From contig CM060201.1 in NCBI GenBank assembly GCA_030562195.1, positions 20,968,454 through 21,032,453 on the forward strand: a stretch of DNA of 64,000 nt. Direction: 5' to 3'. A program made the position numbers and the translations under genes. How positions within the stretch are numbered: position 1 is the stretch's first letter; every line of letters starts with the position of its first letter. Positions 24,641 to 36,814 of the stretch are shown here, in pieces. This DNA is from Nipponacmea schrenckii (lineage: Eukaryota; Mollusca; Gastropoda; Lottiidae). The notes beneath the pieces were generated by a model that made no database searches, was not told where the DNA came from, and saw only the letters and a list, made by a program, of their open reading frames with translations.

Positions 24641-25382
24641 TTCATCACGAACTTGTTGAAATATTTTTACATCTTAATTCATTTATTACGAATAATTAAC
24701 TCTCGTTTTTCTATATAGATACATATGTATCTTTTTTTAAATGTTTTGTTTTAAAGCACATCTGAGCACTTAAGTGAAACATGCGCTATATAAATACATC
24801 TTCATAATAATAGAAAATTAATAATTATAAAAAATTTCTGGCAGTTTCAGTTTGTACTTCTGTTCATTCATTTAAGTAAAAACACTTCCAAAAAAAAACC
24901 ACAAATAGTTTTCAATCAAAATGTAAACAAACAAGAAATAAACACAAAACAAAGTTTGAAACATTTGAACGTTCTGTATAAACACAATAATAGCTCTTCA
25001 AAAAGAAGGTAGAAATACACAGGTGTGAAACATCACCGAAGAAAAGAAAATGGCTGATATCCAGAAAATGAAAGATTACATATTTAACATCATCAACAAT
25101 TTACCCAAGAATTTTTCAACCAAGTATCAATTACAGCAAACAATCTAAAGGCTCAACAGAATTGAAATGTAAACACACCAGGAAATCTTATGTTCTCCTT
25201 TTTTTTTTATACTTGAGAATGCAGGTGCATTGTGTGACCTGCAATAAAATGTGACCTGCAGTAACAGAATTTAACTTTCTACGTTATAACACACATGGTG
25301 AATGGTTTCGATTTTTTTCATCGTTCTGTCTTTTTTGGTTTGTTAAATATCCCTTGACAGTCGGAAATTGCAAAAAGAGTAG

Positions 25383-25492
25383 GCTTATGCAAAATTTCCC
25401 TCATTGCACCATACATGGTGTTACCAGTCTTCAATTGCCCAATTGAGTGCAGAAGAGTGGGATGTAAAACTCCGTTCATTTCATTTCATTTC
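25383..25492 (-). repeat. Dispersed element, inverted copy
   Basis: Reverse-complement match: AAAATTTCCCTCATTGCACC, GAGTGCAGAAGAGTGGGATG, TAAAACTCC, then TTCATTTCATTTC. Confidence 0.8.
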
Positions 25493-25639
25493 CTACAGCA
25501 GGACAATTATATCTCTAGTTTTAACACAGTGGTCGAAACAAGTTCTTCAAATATCACCAATATAAAACATAGGATTTTATTTCTTTCATTCTGTCATATT
25601 CGTCTTGACCTTGTCACTCGACGACGACCCTAACAACAT

Positions 25640-25960
25640 GATTGACAAGTAGAATAATTCGAGAGTATTTCACCGGGTTGCGTTACGTAATCCGATTACC
25701 CACAATACACCGAGACTGCTGGGATACAGAGGAGTACCTAGATAAAGACATGGATTTTCGATACTTCACGGTAACGAGGGGGCCACCCCCTGGTGTCTGG
25801 AGGACATTTTTTTCACGTAATTTAAATAATTTTGTCAAGATTTTCAACGAAAGATTCACTCCATTGTTGCTAACTACTTGACAACTTGAAGAGCCTTGAA
25901 AATAATCCCCTTTGGCTGACTCGAGCACCTGGAGATCTATCCAGGACCATCTACAACCCT
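25640..25960. promoter_or_regulatory. GC-richer island with CTCF-like motif
   Basis: Non-repetitive ~320 bp just before the large 44-bp array, richer in G and C. GCCACCCCCTGGTGTC at 25782-25797 reads ACACCAGGGGGTGG on the minus strand, 11 of 14 positions matching the CTCF core as I remember it. Could be an insulator or enhancer; overlapping open frames on both strands look accidental. Confidence 0.2.
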
Positions 25961-26194
25961 TTATACGGTATTTCAAGTGTTTTTAAGGATTTTTAAAAGT
26001 TTCTACTTAAGGTAGAGACCTATAATTAAATTTTTAATAAATTAGAAGTCTGCTTTTCATAATTTATTTCCCATGACAAAAATTTCAGGAATTTTATTTT
26101 GAATTTTTAAAGTCAGATGAAAAAAAAAAACAGGTTAAATGAATGTAAGACTTAAATAGGTTAAAAAAAACGTGACAAGAAAGTCAAGGTGGGA

Positions 26195-29100
26195 AATAGG
26201 CCAACCTAGAGGATGTAAAGAGTTATAGTAAAGATAGCAGTAAGCCAACCTAGAGGATGTAAAGGGTTATAGTAAAGATATCAGTAAGTCAACCTAGAGG
26301 GTGTAAAGAGTTATAGTAAAGGTAACAGTTAGTCAACCTAGAGGGTGTAAAGAGTTATAGTAAAGATATCAGTAAGTCAACCTAGAGGGTGTAAAGGGTT
26401 ATAGTAAAGATATCAGTAAGTCAACCTAGAGGGTGTAAAGGGTTATAGTAAAGATAGCAGTAAGTCAACCTAAAGGATGTAAAAAGTTCTAGTAAAGATA
26501 TCAGTAAGTCAACCTAGAGGGTGTAAAGGGTTATAGTAAAGATATCAGTAAGTCAACCTAGAGGGTGTAAAGGGTTATAGTAAAGATATCAGTAAGTCAA
26601 CCTAAAGGATGTAAAGAGTTATAGTAAAGATAGCAGTAAGCCAACCTAGAGGGTGTAAAGAGTTCTAGTAAAGATAGTAGTAAGTCAACCTAGAGGGTGT
26701 AAAGAGTTATAGTAAAGATAGCAGTAAGTCAACCTAAAGGGTGTAAAGAGTTATAGTAAAGATAGTAGTAAGTCAACCTAGAGGGTGTAAAGAGTTATAG
26801 TAAAGATAGCAGTAAGCCAACCTAGAGGGTGTAAAGAGTTATAGTAAAGATAGCAGTAAGTCAACCTAAAGGATGTAAAGAGTTATAGTAAAGATAGCAG
26901 TAAGTCAACTTAGAGGGTGTAAAGAGTTATAGTAAAGATAGTAGTAAGTCAACCTAAAGGGTGTAAAGGGTTCTAGTAAAGATATCAGTAAGTCAACCTA
27001 AAGGATGTAAAGAGTTCTAGTAAAGATAGCAGTAAGCCAACCTAGAGGGTGTAAAGGGTTATAGTAAAGATAGCAGTAAGTCAACCTAGAGGGTGTAAAG
27101 GGTTATAGTAAAGATATCAGTAAGCCAACCTAGAGGGTGTAAAGAGTTCTAGTAAAGATATCAGTAAGCCAACCTAGAGGATGTAAAGAGTTATAGTAAA
27201 GATATCAGTAAGCCAACCTAAAGGATGTAAAGAGTTATAGTAAAGATATCAGTAAGTCAACCTAGAGGATGTAAAGAGTTATAGTAAAGATAACAGTAAG
27301 TCAACCTAGAGGATGTAAAGAGTTATAATAAAGATAACAGTAAGCCAACCTAGAGGATGTAAAGAGTTATAGTAAAGATAACAGTAAGCCAACCTAGAGG
27401 GTGTAAAGGGTTATAGTAAAGATAACAGTAAGCCAACCTAGAGGGTGTAAAGGGTTATAGTAAAGATAGCAGTAAGTCAACCTAGAGGGTGTAAAGGGTT
27501 ATAGTAAAGATAGCAGTAAGTCAACCTGGAGGGTGTGTAAAGAGTTATAATAAAGATAGCAGTAAGTCAACCTAGAGGGTGTAAAGAGTTATAATAAAGA
27601 TAGCAGTAAGTCAACCTAGAGGGTGTAAAGGGTTATAGTAAATAACAGTAAGCCAACCTAGAGGGTGTAAAGAGTTATAGTAAAGATATCAGTAAGTCAA
27701 CCTAGAGGGTGTAAAGGGTTATATTAAAGATATCAGTAAGTCAACCAAGAGGATTTAAAGAGTTATAGTAAAGATAACAGTAAGCCAACCTAGAGGGTGT
27801 AAAGAGTTATAGTAAAGATAACAGTAAGCTAACCTAGAGGGTGTAAAGAGTTATAGTAAAGATATCAGTAAGTCAACCTAGAGGGTGTAAAGGGTTATAG
27901 TAAAGATAGTAGTAAGCCAACCTAGAGGGTGTAAAGAGTTATAATAAAGATATCAGTAAGCCAACCTAGAGGGTGTAAAGAGTTATAGTAAAGATAACAG
28001 TTAGTCAACCTAGAGGGTGTAAAGAGTTATAATAAAGATATCAGTAAGCCAACCTGAAGGGTGTAAAGAGTTATAGTAAAGATATCAGTAAGTCAACCAA
28101 GAGGGTGTAAAGAGTTATAGTAAAGATATCAGTAAGCCAACCTAGAGGGTGTAAAGAGTTATAATAAAGATATCAGTAAGCCAACCTAGAGGGTGTAAAG
28201 GGTTATAGTAAAGATAACAGTAAGCCAACCTAGAGGGTGTAAAGAGTTATAATAAAGATATCAGTAAGCCAACCTAGAGGGTGTAAAGAGTTATAATAAA
28301 GATATCAGTAAGCCAACTTAGAGGGTGTAAAGGGTTATAGTAAAGATAGTAGTAAGCCAACCTAGAGGGTGTAAAGAGTTATAATAAAGATATCAGTAAG
28401 CCAACCTAGAGGGTGTAAAGAGTTATAGTAAAGATAACAGTAAGTCAACCTAGAGGATGTAAAGAGTTATAGTAAAGATATCAGTAAGTCAACCTAGAGG
28501 ATGTAAAGAGTTATAATAAAGATAACAGTAAGCCAACCTAGAGGATGTAAAGAGTTATAGTAAAGATATCAGTAAGCCAACCTAGAGGGTGTAAAGGGTT
28601 ATAGTAAAGATATCAGTAAGTCAACCTAGAGGATGTAAAGAGTTATAGTAAAGATAACAGTAAGTCAACCTAGAGGATGTAAAGAGTTATAATAAAGATA
28701 GCAGTAAGCCAACCTAGAGGATGTAAAGAGTTATAGTAAAGATAACAGTAAGCCAACCTAGAGGGTGTAAAGGGTTATAGTAAAGATAACAGTAAGCCAA
28801 CCTAGAGGGTGTAAAGGGTTATAGTAAAGATAGCAGTAAGTCAACCTAGAGGGTGTAAAGGGTTATAGTAAAGATAGCAGTAAGTCAACCTGGAGGGTGT
28901 GTAAAGAGTTATAATAAAGATAGCAGTAAGTCAACCTAGAGGGTGTAAAGAGTTATAATAAAGATAGAAGTAAGTCAACCTAGAGGATGTAAAGGGTTAT
29001 AGTAAATAACAGTAAGCCAACCTAGAGGGTGTAAAGAGTTATAGTAAAGATATCAGTAAGTCAACCTAGAGGGTGTAAAGGGTTATATTAAAGATATCAG

Positions 29101-30220
29101 TAAGTCAACCAAGAGGATGTAAAGAGTTATAGTAAAGATAGCAGTAAGCCAACCTAGAGGGTGTAAAGAGTTATAGTAAAGATAACAGTAAGCTAACCTA
29201 GAGGGTGTAAAGAGTTATAGTAAAGATAACAGTAAGTCAACCTAGAGGGTGTAAAGGGTTATAGTAAAGATAGTAGTAAGCCAACCTAGAGGGTGTAAAG
29301 AGTTATAATAAAGATATCAGTAAGCCAACCTAGAGGGTGTAAAGAGTTATAGTAAAGATAACAGTTAGTCAACCTAGAGGGTGTAAAGAGTTATAATAAA
29401 GATATCAGTAAGCCAACCTGAAGGGTGTAAAGAGTTATAGTAAAGATATCAGTAAGTCAACCAAGAGGGTGTAAAGAGTTATAGTAAAGATATCAGTAAG
29501 CCAACCTAGAGGGTGTAAAGAGTTATAATAAAGATATCAGTAAGCCAACCTAGAGGGTGTAAAGAGTTATAGTAAAGATAACAGTAAGCCAACCTAGAGG
29601 GTGTAAAGAGTTATAATAAAGATATCAGTAAGCCAACCTAGAGGGTGTAAAGAGTTATAATAAAGATATCAGTAAGCCAACTTAGAGGGTGTAAAGGGTT
29701 ATAGTAAAGATAGTAGTAAGCCAACCTAGAGGGTGTAAAGAGTTATAGTAAAGATATCAGTAAGCCAACCTAGAGGGTGTAAAGAGTTATAGTAAAGATA
29801 ACAGTAAGTCAACCTAGAGGGTGTAAAGAGTTATAGTAAAGATATCAGTAAGTCAACCTAGAGGGTGTAAAGAGTTATAATAAAGATAACAGTAAGTCAA
29901 CCTAGAGGGTGTAAAGAGTTATAGTAAAGATATCAGTAAGCCAACCTAGAGGGTGTAAAGAGTTATAATAAAGATATCAGTAAGCCAACCTAGAGGGTGT
30001 AAAGAGTTATAGTAAAGATAACAGTAAGTCAACCTAGAGGGTGTAAAGAGTTATAATAAAGATATCAGTAAGCCAACCTAGAGGGTGTAAAGAGTTATAG
30101 TAAAGATAACAGTAAGTCAACCTAGAGGATGTAAAGAGTTATAGTAAAGATATCAGTAAGCCAACCTAGAGGGTGTAAAGAGTTATAGTAAAGATAACAG
30201 TAAGTCAACCTAGAGGGTGT
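26195..30220 (+). repeat. 44-bp minisatellite, ~92 copies
   Basis: The unit is GTAAGTCAACCTAGAGGGTG then TAAAGAGTTATAGTAAAGAT then ATCA. Units differ at a few recurring sites: GTC/GCC, GGGT/GGAT, AGAG/AGGG, TATAGT/TATAAT and ATATC/ATAGC/ATAAC/ATAGT. A block of about 31 units is duplicated with a 1,364-bp offset (27240-28603 and 28604-29967). The same unit is inverted at 33257-34990. Confidence 0.97.
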
Positions 30221-30892
30221 AAAAAAGTGAGTTGTAGTCTAGTTTATCAAGACTGTACTTGATTTACCAGTCATTCATTTATTGGATTAACAAACAAACA
30301 TTCTCAGGCGCTTCACAGCCTTTTATTGTGGCTTACTTCTATGAAAATAAACGAGCAACATCTAGAAGTGTACAATGAGGTCATAGAATGAATATGACTC
30401 AGTCACTTCAGTCATACATTTATCAAATTAATCCTTGATATTTTTCAAGACTCTTTGGAGGCCTCAAATTGTGGTTCCTCCTCAGAACAGACTAGTCAAG
30501 TAGGACTATCACAAACACGCGAGCTATACAGACGCGAACCTTAATTATATTTTGAAGTCTGATTGGGAATTGTATTAAAATTGTTCAAATTTGCATCAAA
30601 TTAACTGAGGTATCTCCACCTTGTTGAAGGTAATCAATGCCTCAACAAAACCACACAGAAATTAACCAGTTCTTTCACAAGCTATCGAAGGTTTCCTATC
30701 ATAACTAAATGAATTACAGGATCCTGAATACCATCTTGTTCTTCAAAGAGATGGATTCCATTACAGCATGCAAATTGTCTTATTGACACTTGAAACAGGC
30801 ACCAGATGAGTCACAGAGTTGAGTGGAGCGAAATATTCAGGCTGCAAGGGATTCCAGAAATTACAGGAATTTAGTCATTCAATGGCTATGTG

Positions 30893-31093
30893 GGCTCTCA
30901 TAAAGGTATGGTGAACCAACAAGCCTAAATGCTGAATAAACATTACAAGCTATGTAGACTCTCTAAATGGGATGCTGATTTGACAAACCCAAGTACCAAA
31001 TCAACAATGTTAGCTATGTAGACTCTCCGAAAGGGGTGTTGAGTTGACAAATCATAATACCAAATAAACATTATTAGCTATGTGGACTCTCTG
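30893..31093 (-). repeat. 64-bp family, inverted array of ~3 units
   Basis: GCTATGTAGACTCTC, TTGACAAACC and CCAAATAAACATTATTAGCT are reverse complements of the arrays at 11.4-15.7 kb. Confidence 0.88.
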
Positions 31094-31714
31094 TAATTCT
31101 GTCTTAAATATCATACAGCACCTTGAATATATCTCACAAGAACTATGAGTCACTGAGGGTCAATACTTGAAGATGACTCCCCTTATTGTCACGGCAACAA
31201 GTACCTTGTTCAATCTGAATCCAATAATTAGTCTGATTTTAAAATACAAGCACCACTTGTCACTCCTTATAAAACCTCTTATAATAATCTTAGCAGTTTT
31301 AATATTATTTCAACCATGTTTACCCGAATTCGACCTCAAGTTATAATTAAACTGGCAATGACAAATTTTCGGAGAATTGTAAGATGGAAGCAATGACTAC
31401 CCTAGATGAACATTACTCTGTAAAGTCAGGATCAGAGGCAGGGCATGTTTATTTTCAGGAAGCACCAAATATATATTGTACCGCGTTTCAGACACCAAAG
31501 CCATCAACAGGACAGATACGGTTGCCAAGGTAATGGCTGCGATCAAATTTGATCAAGATTTAGATTACAAAAAAATATCTCAAAAATATCTTATAAGGTT
31601 ACTATGGATACCAGAATCAATCAGAAGTGTTTCAACATTTATCTAGTCTCAAGATTTAACAGGAAATTGACTGACTTAAAGATTTTTAAATTTCCTGATT
31701 TCACTCTTCATAAA

Positions 31715-31815
31715 AATGTAATGAAATGACTGGAGTTTTACGTCCTACTCTTCTACACCTAACCTAATGGACTAATGAAGACAGACAACACTGTACAGGC
31801 TGTAAGATATACACT
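31715..31815 (+). repeat. Dispersed element, 5' copy
   Basis: AATGACTGGAGTTTTACGTC, CTACTCTTCTACACCTAA and AATGAAGACAGACAACAC. Confidence 0.8.
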
Positions 31816-31906
31816 AGACTAGGATAATATACTCATTTCTGTCAATTACTGTCTTATATATATACATAGATATACTACTATTGTCAAGTATAGTTTGGGT
31901 AATAGA

Positions 31907-32420
31907 GATTAGGGTGGTTGAAAGGTAACAAGTTACTATTTAACAGAAGGTACTGGTACAGGGTTAAAGCAGTGTTCACTAATTGTAGAGATTAGGTGGT
32001 TGAAAGGTAACAAGTTACTATTAACAGAAGGTACTGGTACAGGATTAAAGCAGTGTCACTAATTGTAAGATTAGGTGGTTGAAAGGTAACAAGTTACTAT
32101 TAACAGAAGGTACTGGACAGGGTTAAAGCAGTGTTCACTAATGTAGAGATTAGGTGGTTGAAAGGTAAAAGTTACTATTTAACAGAAGGTACTGGACAGG
32201 GTTAAAGCAGTGTTCACTAATAGTAGACCAAGGGTGGTTGAAAGGTACCAGTTACTATTTAACAGAAGGTACTGGCACAGGGTTAAAGCAGTGTTCACTA
32301 ATAGTAGAGACTAAGTGGTTGAAAGGTAACAAGTTACTATTTAACAGAAGGTACTGGACAGGGTTAAAGCAGGTTCCTAATAGTGAGACTAAGGTGGTTA
32401 ACCTTGTAAAGTTATATTAG
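31907..32420 (+). repeat. 79-bp minisatellite family, array 1 (~6 copies)
   Basis: Units of 78-81 bp with GGTGGTTGAAAGGTAACAAG, TTACTATTTAACAGAAGGTA, CTGGTACAGGGTTAAAGCAG and TGTTCACTAAT. Same family as 52034-53435. Confidence 0.92.
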
Positions 32421-32436
32421 GTATGTCTTAAATACA

Positions 32437-32815
32437 TGATTCTAATCTCGTTGTTAAATCCGATGACCTGAATAAGCATCATATCACTCAAGAATCCAGT
32501 CACCAGCTGTAAATGGTATGGAAATCCAAGTAAAGATTAATCCCAAGAGGTATGACAAGGACCAGCTGGTAGAAAGGATCCTAGTAACCAAGTTGTTATC
32601 TGTAAAATACCCATTACTAACCATGTAAAAGACGGAACTATTTTACCTTGTAAAATCATACCAAGAGGTTTATCAAACCAGCTGGTAGAAAGGATCCTAG
32701 TAAACCTAAGTTGTTATCCTTGTAAATCAATACCAAGAGGTTTGGCCAAGGACCAGCTGGGATCCCTGTCAACGCGGATTGTAACCTAATTTTTATCCTT
32801 GAAAAATATAGTAGT
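32437..32815 (+). repeat. SINE with amplified tail
   Basis: Body: TCCGATGACCTGAATAAGC, ATCCAGTCACCAGCTGTAAA and GTAAAGATTAATCCCAAGAG, then three tail units around GGACCAGCTGGTAGAAAGGA and TCCTAGTAA. Terminates after TTATCCTTGAAAAATATAG. Confidence 0.8.
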
Positions 32816-33176
32816 TTCTTTCTTTTTCTTCTAACATAGACCTAAACATCAGACATCTTGAATAATGTTTTATTTACCTTGAAATAAAGTTATATTAATG
32901 TAATGTTTAGAAACATTGAACAATAATTTCTACCCACACTATGTAATACAGACACTATATCAGGCTAGATATCGTGGAGTGTTTATTAAAAGACGTGGAA
33001 GATCCAATAATCCAGCCTTAATCCCCCCGATATGAAAATAAAAGTCCAGTTTTCTCTCGTTTAATCTGAATAATCCATACTAAAGTAAAAGGAAAAGCAA
33101 CTTTAATACCTCTGTAACATGCAACCAGGCTATTTTTCAAATTTTATAACTCCCTGTTTAAAGAGATCAAATACAT

Positions 33177-33256
33177 GAAAAGAAATGGAGTTTTACATCC
33201 TACTCTTCTGTATCTGAATGGGCCCACTTTAAGTGCCTTCTGTTCAATAGTACTAA
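33177..33256 (+). repeat. Dispersed-element 5' end joined to an inverted 79-bp-family fragment
   Basis: AAATGGAGTTTTACATCCTA opens the element, and at 33231-33250 AGTGCCTTCTGTTCAATAGT is the reverse complement of the 79-bp family's ACTATTCAACAGAAGGCACT with one difference. The inverted 44-bp array starts directly after it. Confidence 0.7.
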
Positions 33257-34990
33257 GACCCTTTACACCCTCTAGGTTGGCTTACTGATATCTTTACTAT
33301 AACTCTTTACACCCTCTAGGTTGACTTACTGCTATCTTTACTATAACTCTTTACACCCTCTAGGTTGGCTTACTGTTATCTTTACTATAACTCTTTACAC
33401 CCTCTAGGTTGACTTACTGCTATCTTTACTATAACTCTTTACACCCTCTAGGTTGACTTACTGATATCTTTACTATAACTCTTTACACCCTCTAGGTTGT
33501 CTTACTGATATCTTTACTATAACTCTTTACACCCTCTAGGTTGACTTACTGTATCTTTACTATAACTCTTTACACCCTCTAGGTTGCTTACTGTATCTTT
33601 ACTATAACTCTTTACACCCTCTAGGTTGACTTACTGATATCTTTACTATAACTCTTTACACCCTCTAGGTTGACTTACTGCTATCTTTACTATAACCCTT
33701 TACACCCTCTAGGTTGACTTACTGATATCTTTACTATAACTCTTTACACCCTCTAGGTTGACTTACTGATATCTTTATTATAACTCTTTACACCCTCTAG
33801 GTTGTCTTACTGATATCTTTACTATAACTCTTTACACCCTCTAGGTTGACTTACTGCTATCTTTACTATAACTCTTTACACCCTCTAGGTTGGCTTACTG
33901 CTATCTTTACTATAACTCTTTACACCCTCTAGGTTGACTTACTGATATCTTTACTATAACTCTTTACACCCTCTAGGTTGACTTACTGCTATCTTTACTA
34001 TAACTCTTTACACCCTCTAGGTTGGCTTACTGCTATCTTTACTATAACTCTTTACACCCTCTAGGTTGACTTACTGCTATCTTTACTATAACTCTTTACA
34101 CCCTCTAGGTTGGCTTACTGATATCTTTACTATAACTCTTTACACCCTCTAGGTTGGCTTACTGATATCTTTACTATAACTCTTTACACCCTCTAGGTTG
34201 GCTTACTGATATCTTTACTATAACTCTTTACACCCTCTAGGTTGACTTACTGATATCTTTACTATAACTCTTTACACCCTCTAGGTTGACTTACTGATAT
34301 CTTTACTATAACTCTTTACACCCTCTAGGTTGGCTTACTGATATCTTTATTATAACTCTTTACACCCTCTAGGTTGACTTACTGTTATCTTTACTATAAC
34401 TCTTTACACCCTCTAGGTTGACTTACTGCTATCTTTACTATAACTCTTTACACCCTCTAGGTTGGCTTACTGTTATCTTTACTATAACCCTTTACACCCT
34501 CTAGGTTGACTTACTGCTATCTTTACTATAACTCTTTACACCCTCTAGGTTGACTTACTGCTATCTTTACTATAACTCTTTACACCCTCTAGGTTGACTT
34601 ACTGTTATCTTTACTATAACCCTTTACACCCTCTAGGTTGACTTACTGATATCTTTACTATAACTCTTTACACCCTCTAGGTTGGCTTACTGCTATCTTT
34701 ATAAACTCTTTACACCTTTAGGTTGCTTACTGCTATCTTTACTATAACCCTTTACACCCTCTAGGTTGACTTACTGATATCTTTATTATAACTCTTTACA
34801 TCCTCTAGGTTGAACTGTTATCTTTACTATAACTCTTTACACCCTCTAGGTTGACTTACTGTTATCTTTACTATAACTCTTTACACCCTCTAGGTTGACT
34901 TACTGATATCTTTACTATAACTCTTTACATCCTCTAGGTTGTCTTACTGATATCTTTACTATAACTCTTTACATCCTCTAGGTTGACTAA
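33257..34990 (-). repeat. 44-bp minisatellite, inverted array (~39 copies)
   Basis: Plus-strand unit GTTGACTTACTGATATCTTT, ACTATAACTCTTTACACCCT, CTAG is the exact reverse complement of the 26195-30220 unit. More homogeneous than the larger array, with a few shortened units near 33550-33600 and 34690-34830. Confidence 0.97.
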
Positions 34991-35404
34991 CTACTAACTA
35001 CAGCTTCCAGCTAAATTCCTACAGACTCATTTCATGCTCAAATAGCTTTAAAAAACTTGAAAAAATATGACTAGTACATAATTTAATGGTGAAGGTTTTA
35101 ACTTTAGTTCTGTAGTAAAAATATACTCATAAAACTGATCCAATTTATAAACATTTCTTTCGCCTAAATCCTCACAAATTCGATGTTTTTGTGAGAAATC
35201 CTGGTGTAGAATTAGTTATAGATGATAGACCAATAAATCATATTATAGGGGATTAGAAACGACAAAATAATCTCACTTCTTACACAACCTCTAATCCCTG
35301 ATATCCGTAGTAAATCTTTTAATATATAATATGGAGGTCGATGTAGCAAAATATAAACTAGAACAAGACCGCCACAAAAACAAATTATTAGAATAATATG
35401 AATA

Positions 35405-35650
35405 AAACAGAGGCTGCCGAAATGTTCATTATATAGAGGGTAGGAATACCATGGGACTTATACATAAAGATCTACCCTAGAAATGGGGGGGGGGGGCAGG
35501 GCATAAGAACATATATACAAAACAGAGGCTGCCAAAATGTTCATTATATAGAGGGGTGAGGCCCTCGGTAGGAATACCTACTTAATACCTACCTAGGGGG
35601 GCTTATACATAAAGATCTACCCTAGAGTTGGGGGGAGGTGCACAGAAACA
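35405..35650 (+). repeat. ~115-bp direct duplication with G-runs
   Basis: Two copies of ACAGAGGCTGCC, AATGTTCATTATATAGAGG and CTTATACATAAAGATCTACC; the first contains 12 consecutive G at 35485-35496. Confidence 0.9.
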
Positions 35651-36160
35651 TATGAGGTTCAACACCTTACATGGTCTCTCTCTAAAAACATGTTACAACT
35701 TGAAAGCGAAATTGAAATAAGATGCGTAAGAGTTGTCTTAGGTTTAATTTTTATCTTTTAATTTATTCCGCCTCTTGAACTACACAAACCAACGATTATA
35801 TTTAACATAAAAACATACACTGATAAAACAATCTCGAAATCATGATACATGTACAGAATCTATCCCTGCTACACCATCTTTTATCAATTGAATATTCATA
35901 AAAACAACTGAAGTGTTTTCTTATTAAAGATGTTTAAATATTGTTTGTCTACTGTATCAATTTGTACATCAGATCTATAATCTACCGCCTCTACCTCTGA
36001 GAAAGTGAAACTGACCCCAGATCTGCCATCTTGATATATTTGATTTGCAAATTACTAGACAAGGACACAACTTGAAAAACTGATATCAAATTTAGATTTT
36101 ACATAATTGGTAACAAAAGAATTGAAAGGTTGATTTAAAAACGACCTCCAAGTCCTTCAA

Positions 36161-36297
36161 GATGATGCACAACTTGAACAAATGTAGTAGGACGATGCAC
36201 AACTTGAACAAATGTAGTAGGACGATGCACAACTTGAACAAATGTAGTAGGATGATGCACAACTTGAACAAATGTAGTAGGACGATGCACAACTTAA
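36161..36297 (+). repeat. 30-bp tandem repeat, 4.5 copies
   Basis: ACGATGCACAACTTGAACAA plus ATGTAGTAGG. The period of 30 leaves frames open on both strands; those frames are artefacts. Confidence 0.93.
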
Positions 36298-36367
36298 AAA
36301 AACAAAATAAAATTAAATTGAAATGGACTTTCAAAGCCACAAACATGATTTGAATCAATTAGCATGT

Positions 36368-36475
36368 AATGAATGGAGTTTTACATCCTATTCTTCTGCA
36401 CATAGACATCTTCATTAGCCCATTAGGTGCAGAAGAGTAGGACGTAAAACTTCATTTCATTTTCTGCACCTTATA
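36368..36475. repeat. Head-to-head dispersed-element pair (palindrome)
   Basis: A direct 5' end (GAATGGAGTTTTACATCCTA, TTCTTCTGCAC) is followed within 20 bp by an inverted one (CATTAGGTGCAGAAGAGTAG, GACGTAAAACTTCATTTC). Confidence 0.85.
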
Positions 36476-36814
36476 GACTTGCATGTTAATTTTGCAACTC
36501 AAATTCGCGATTCTTGTAAATTTGTATCATAAACTCACATCTTTAAGGCTTGTTTTGTTTGATTATCTGTATCAATTAATCATAGATTAAACACTAACGA
36601 ACCCTAATCAAGTTAATTAGGAGAAAATTAACTATGATAAAAGATAATTATTTGAATTAATAACTCGTTAGACTAATTAGTATATTAATATATATCATAT
36701 CTTCATATGTGATATTCTCCTCTTTCTTAATTACAAACTTCCTCATTACAAAATCTTTAATTACTAAATTAATTTAACACAAAAGGTATATAGAGAAAGA
36801 AACAAGTGTATTTT

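Noticed and set aside
26195..30220. CRISPR-like array
   Set aside because: Units are directly adjacent with no unique spacers and the context is an animal intron.
36092..36358. Open frames on both strands over the 30-bp repeat
   Set aside because: The repeat period is a multiple of three; no coding evidence.
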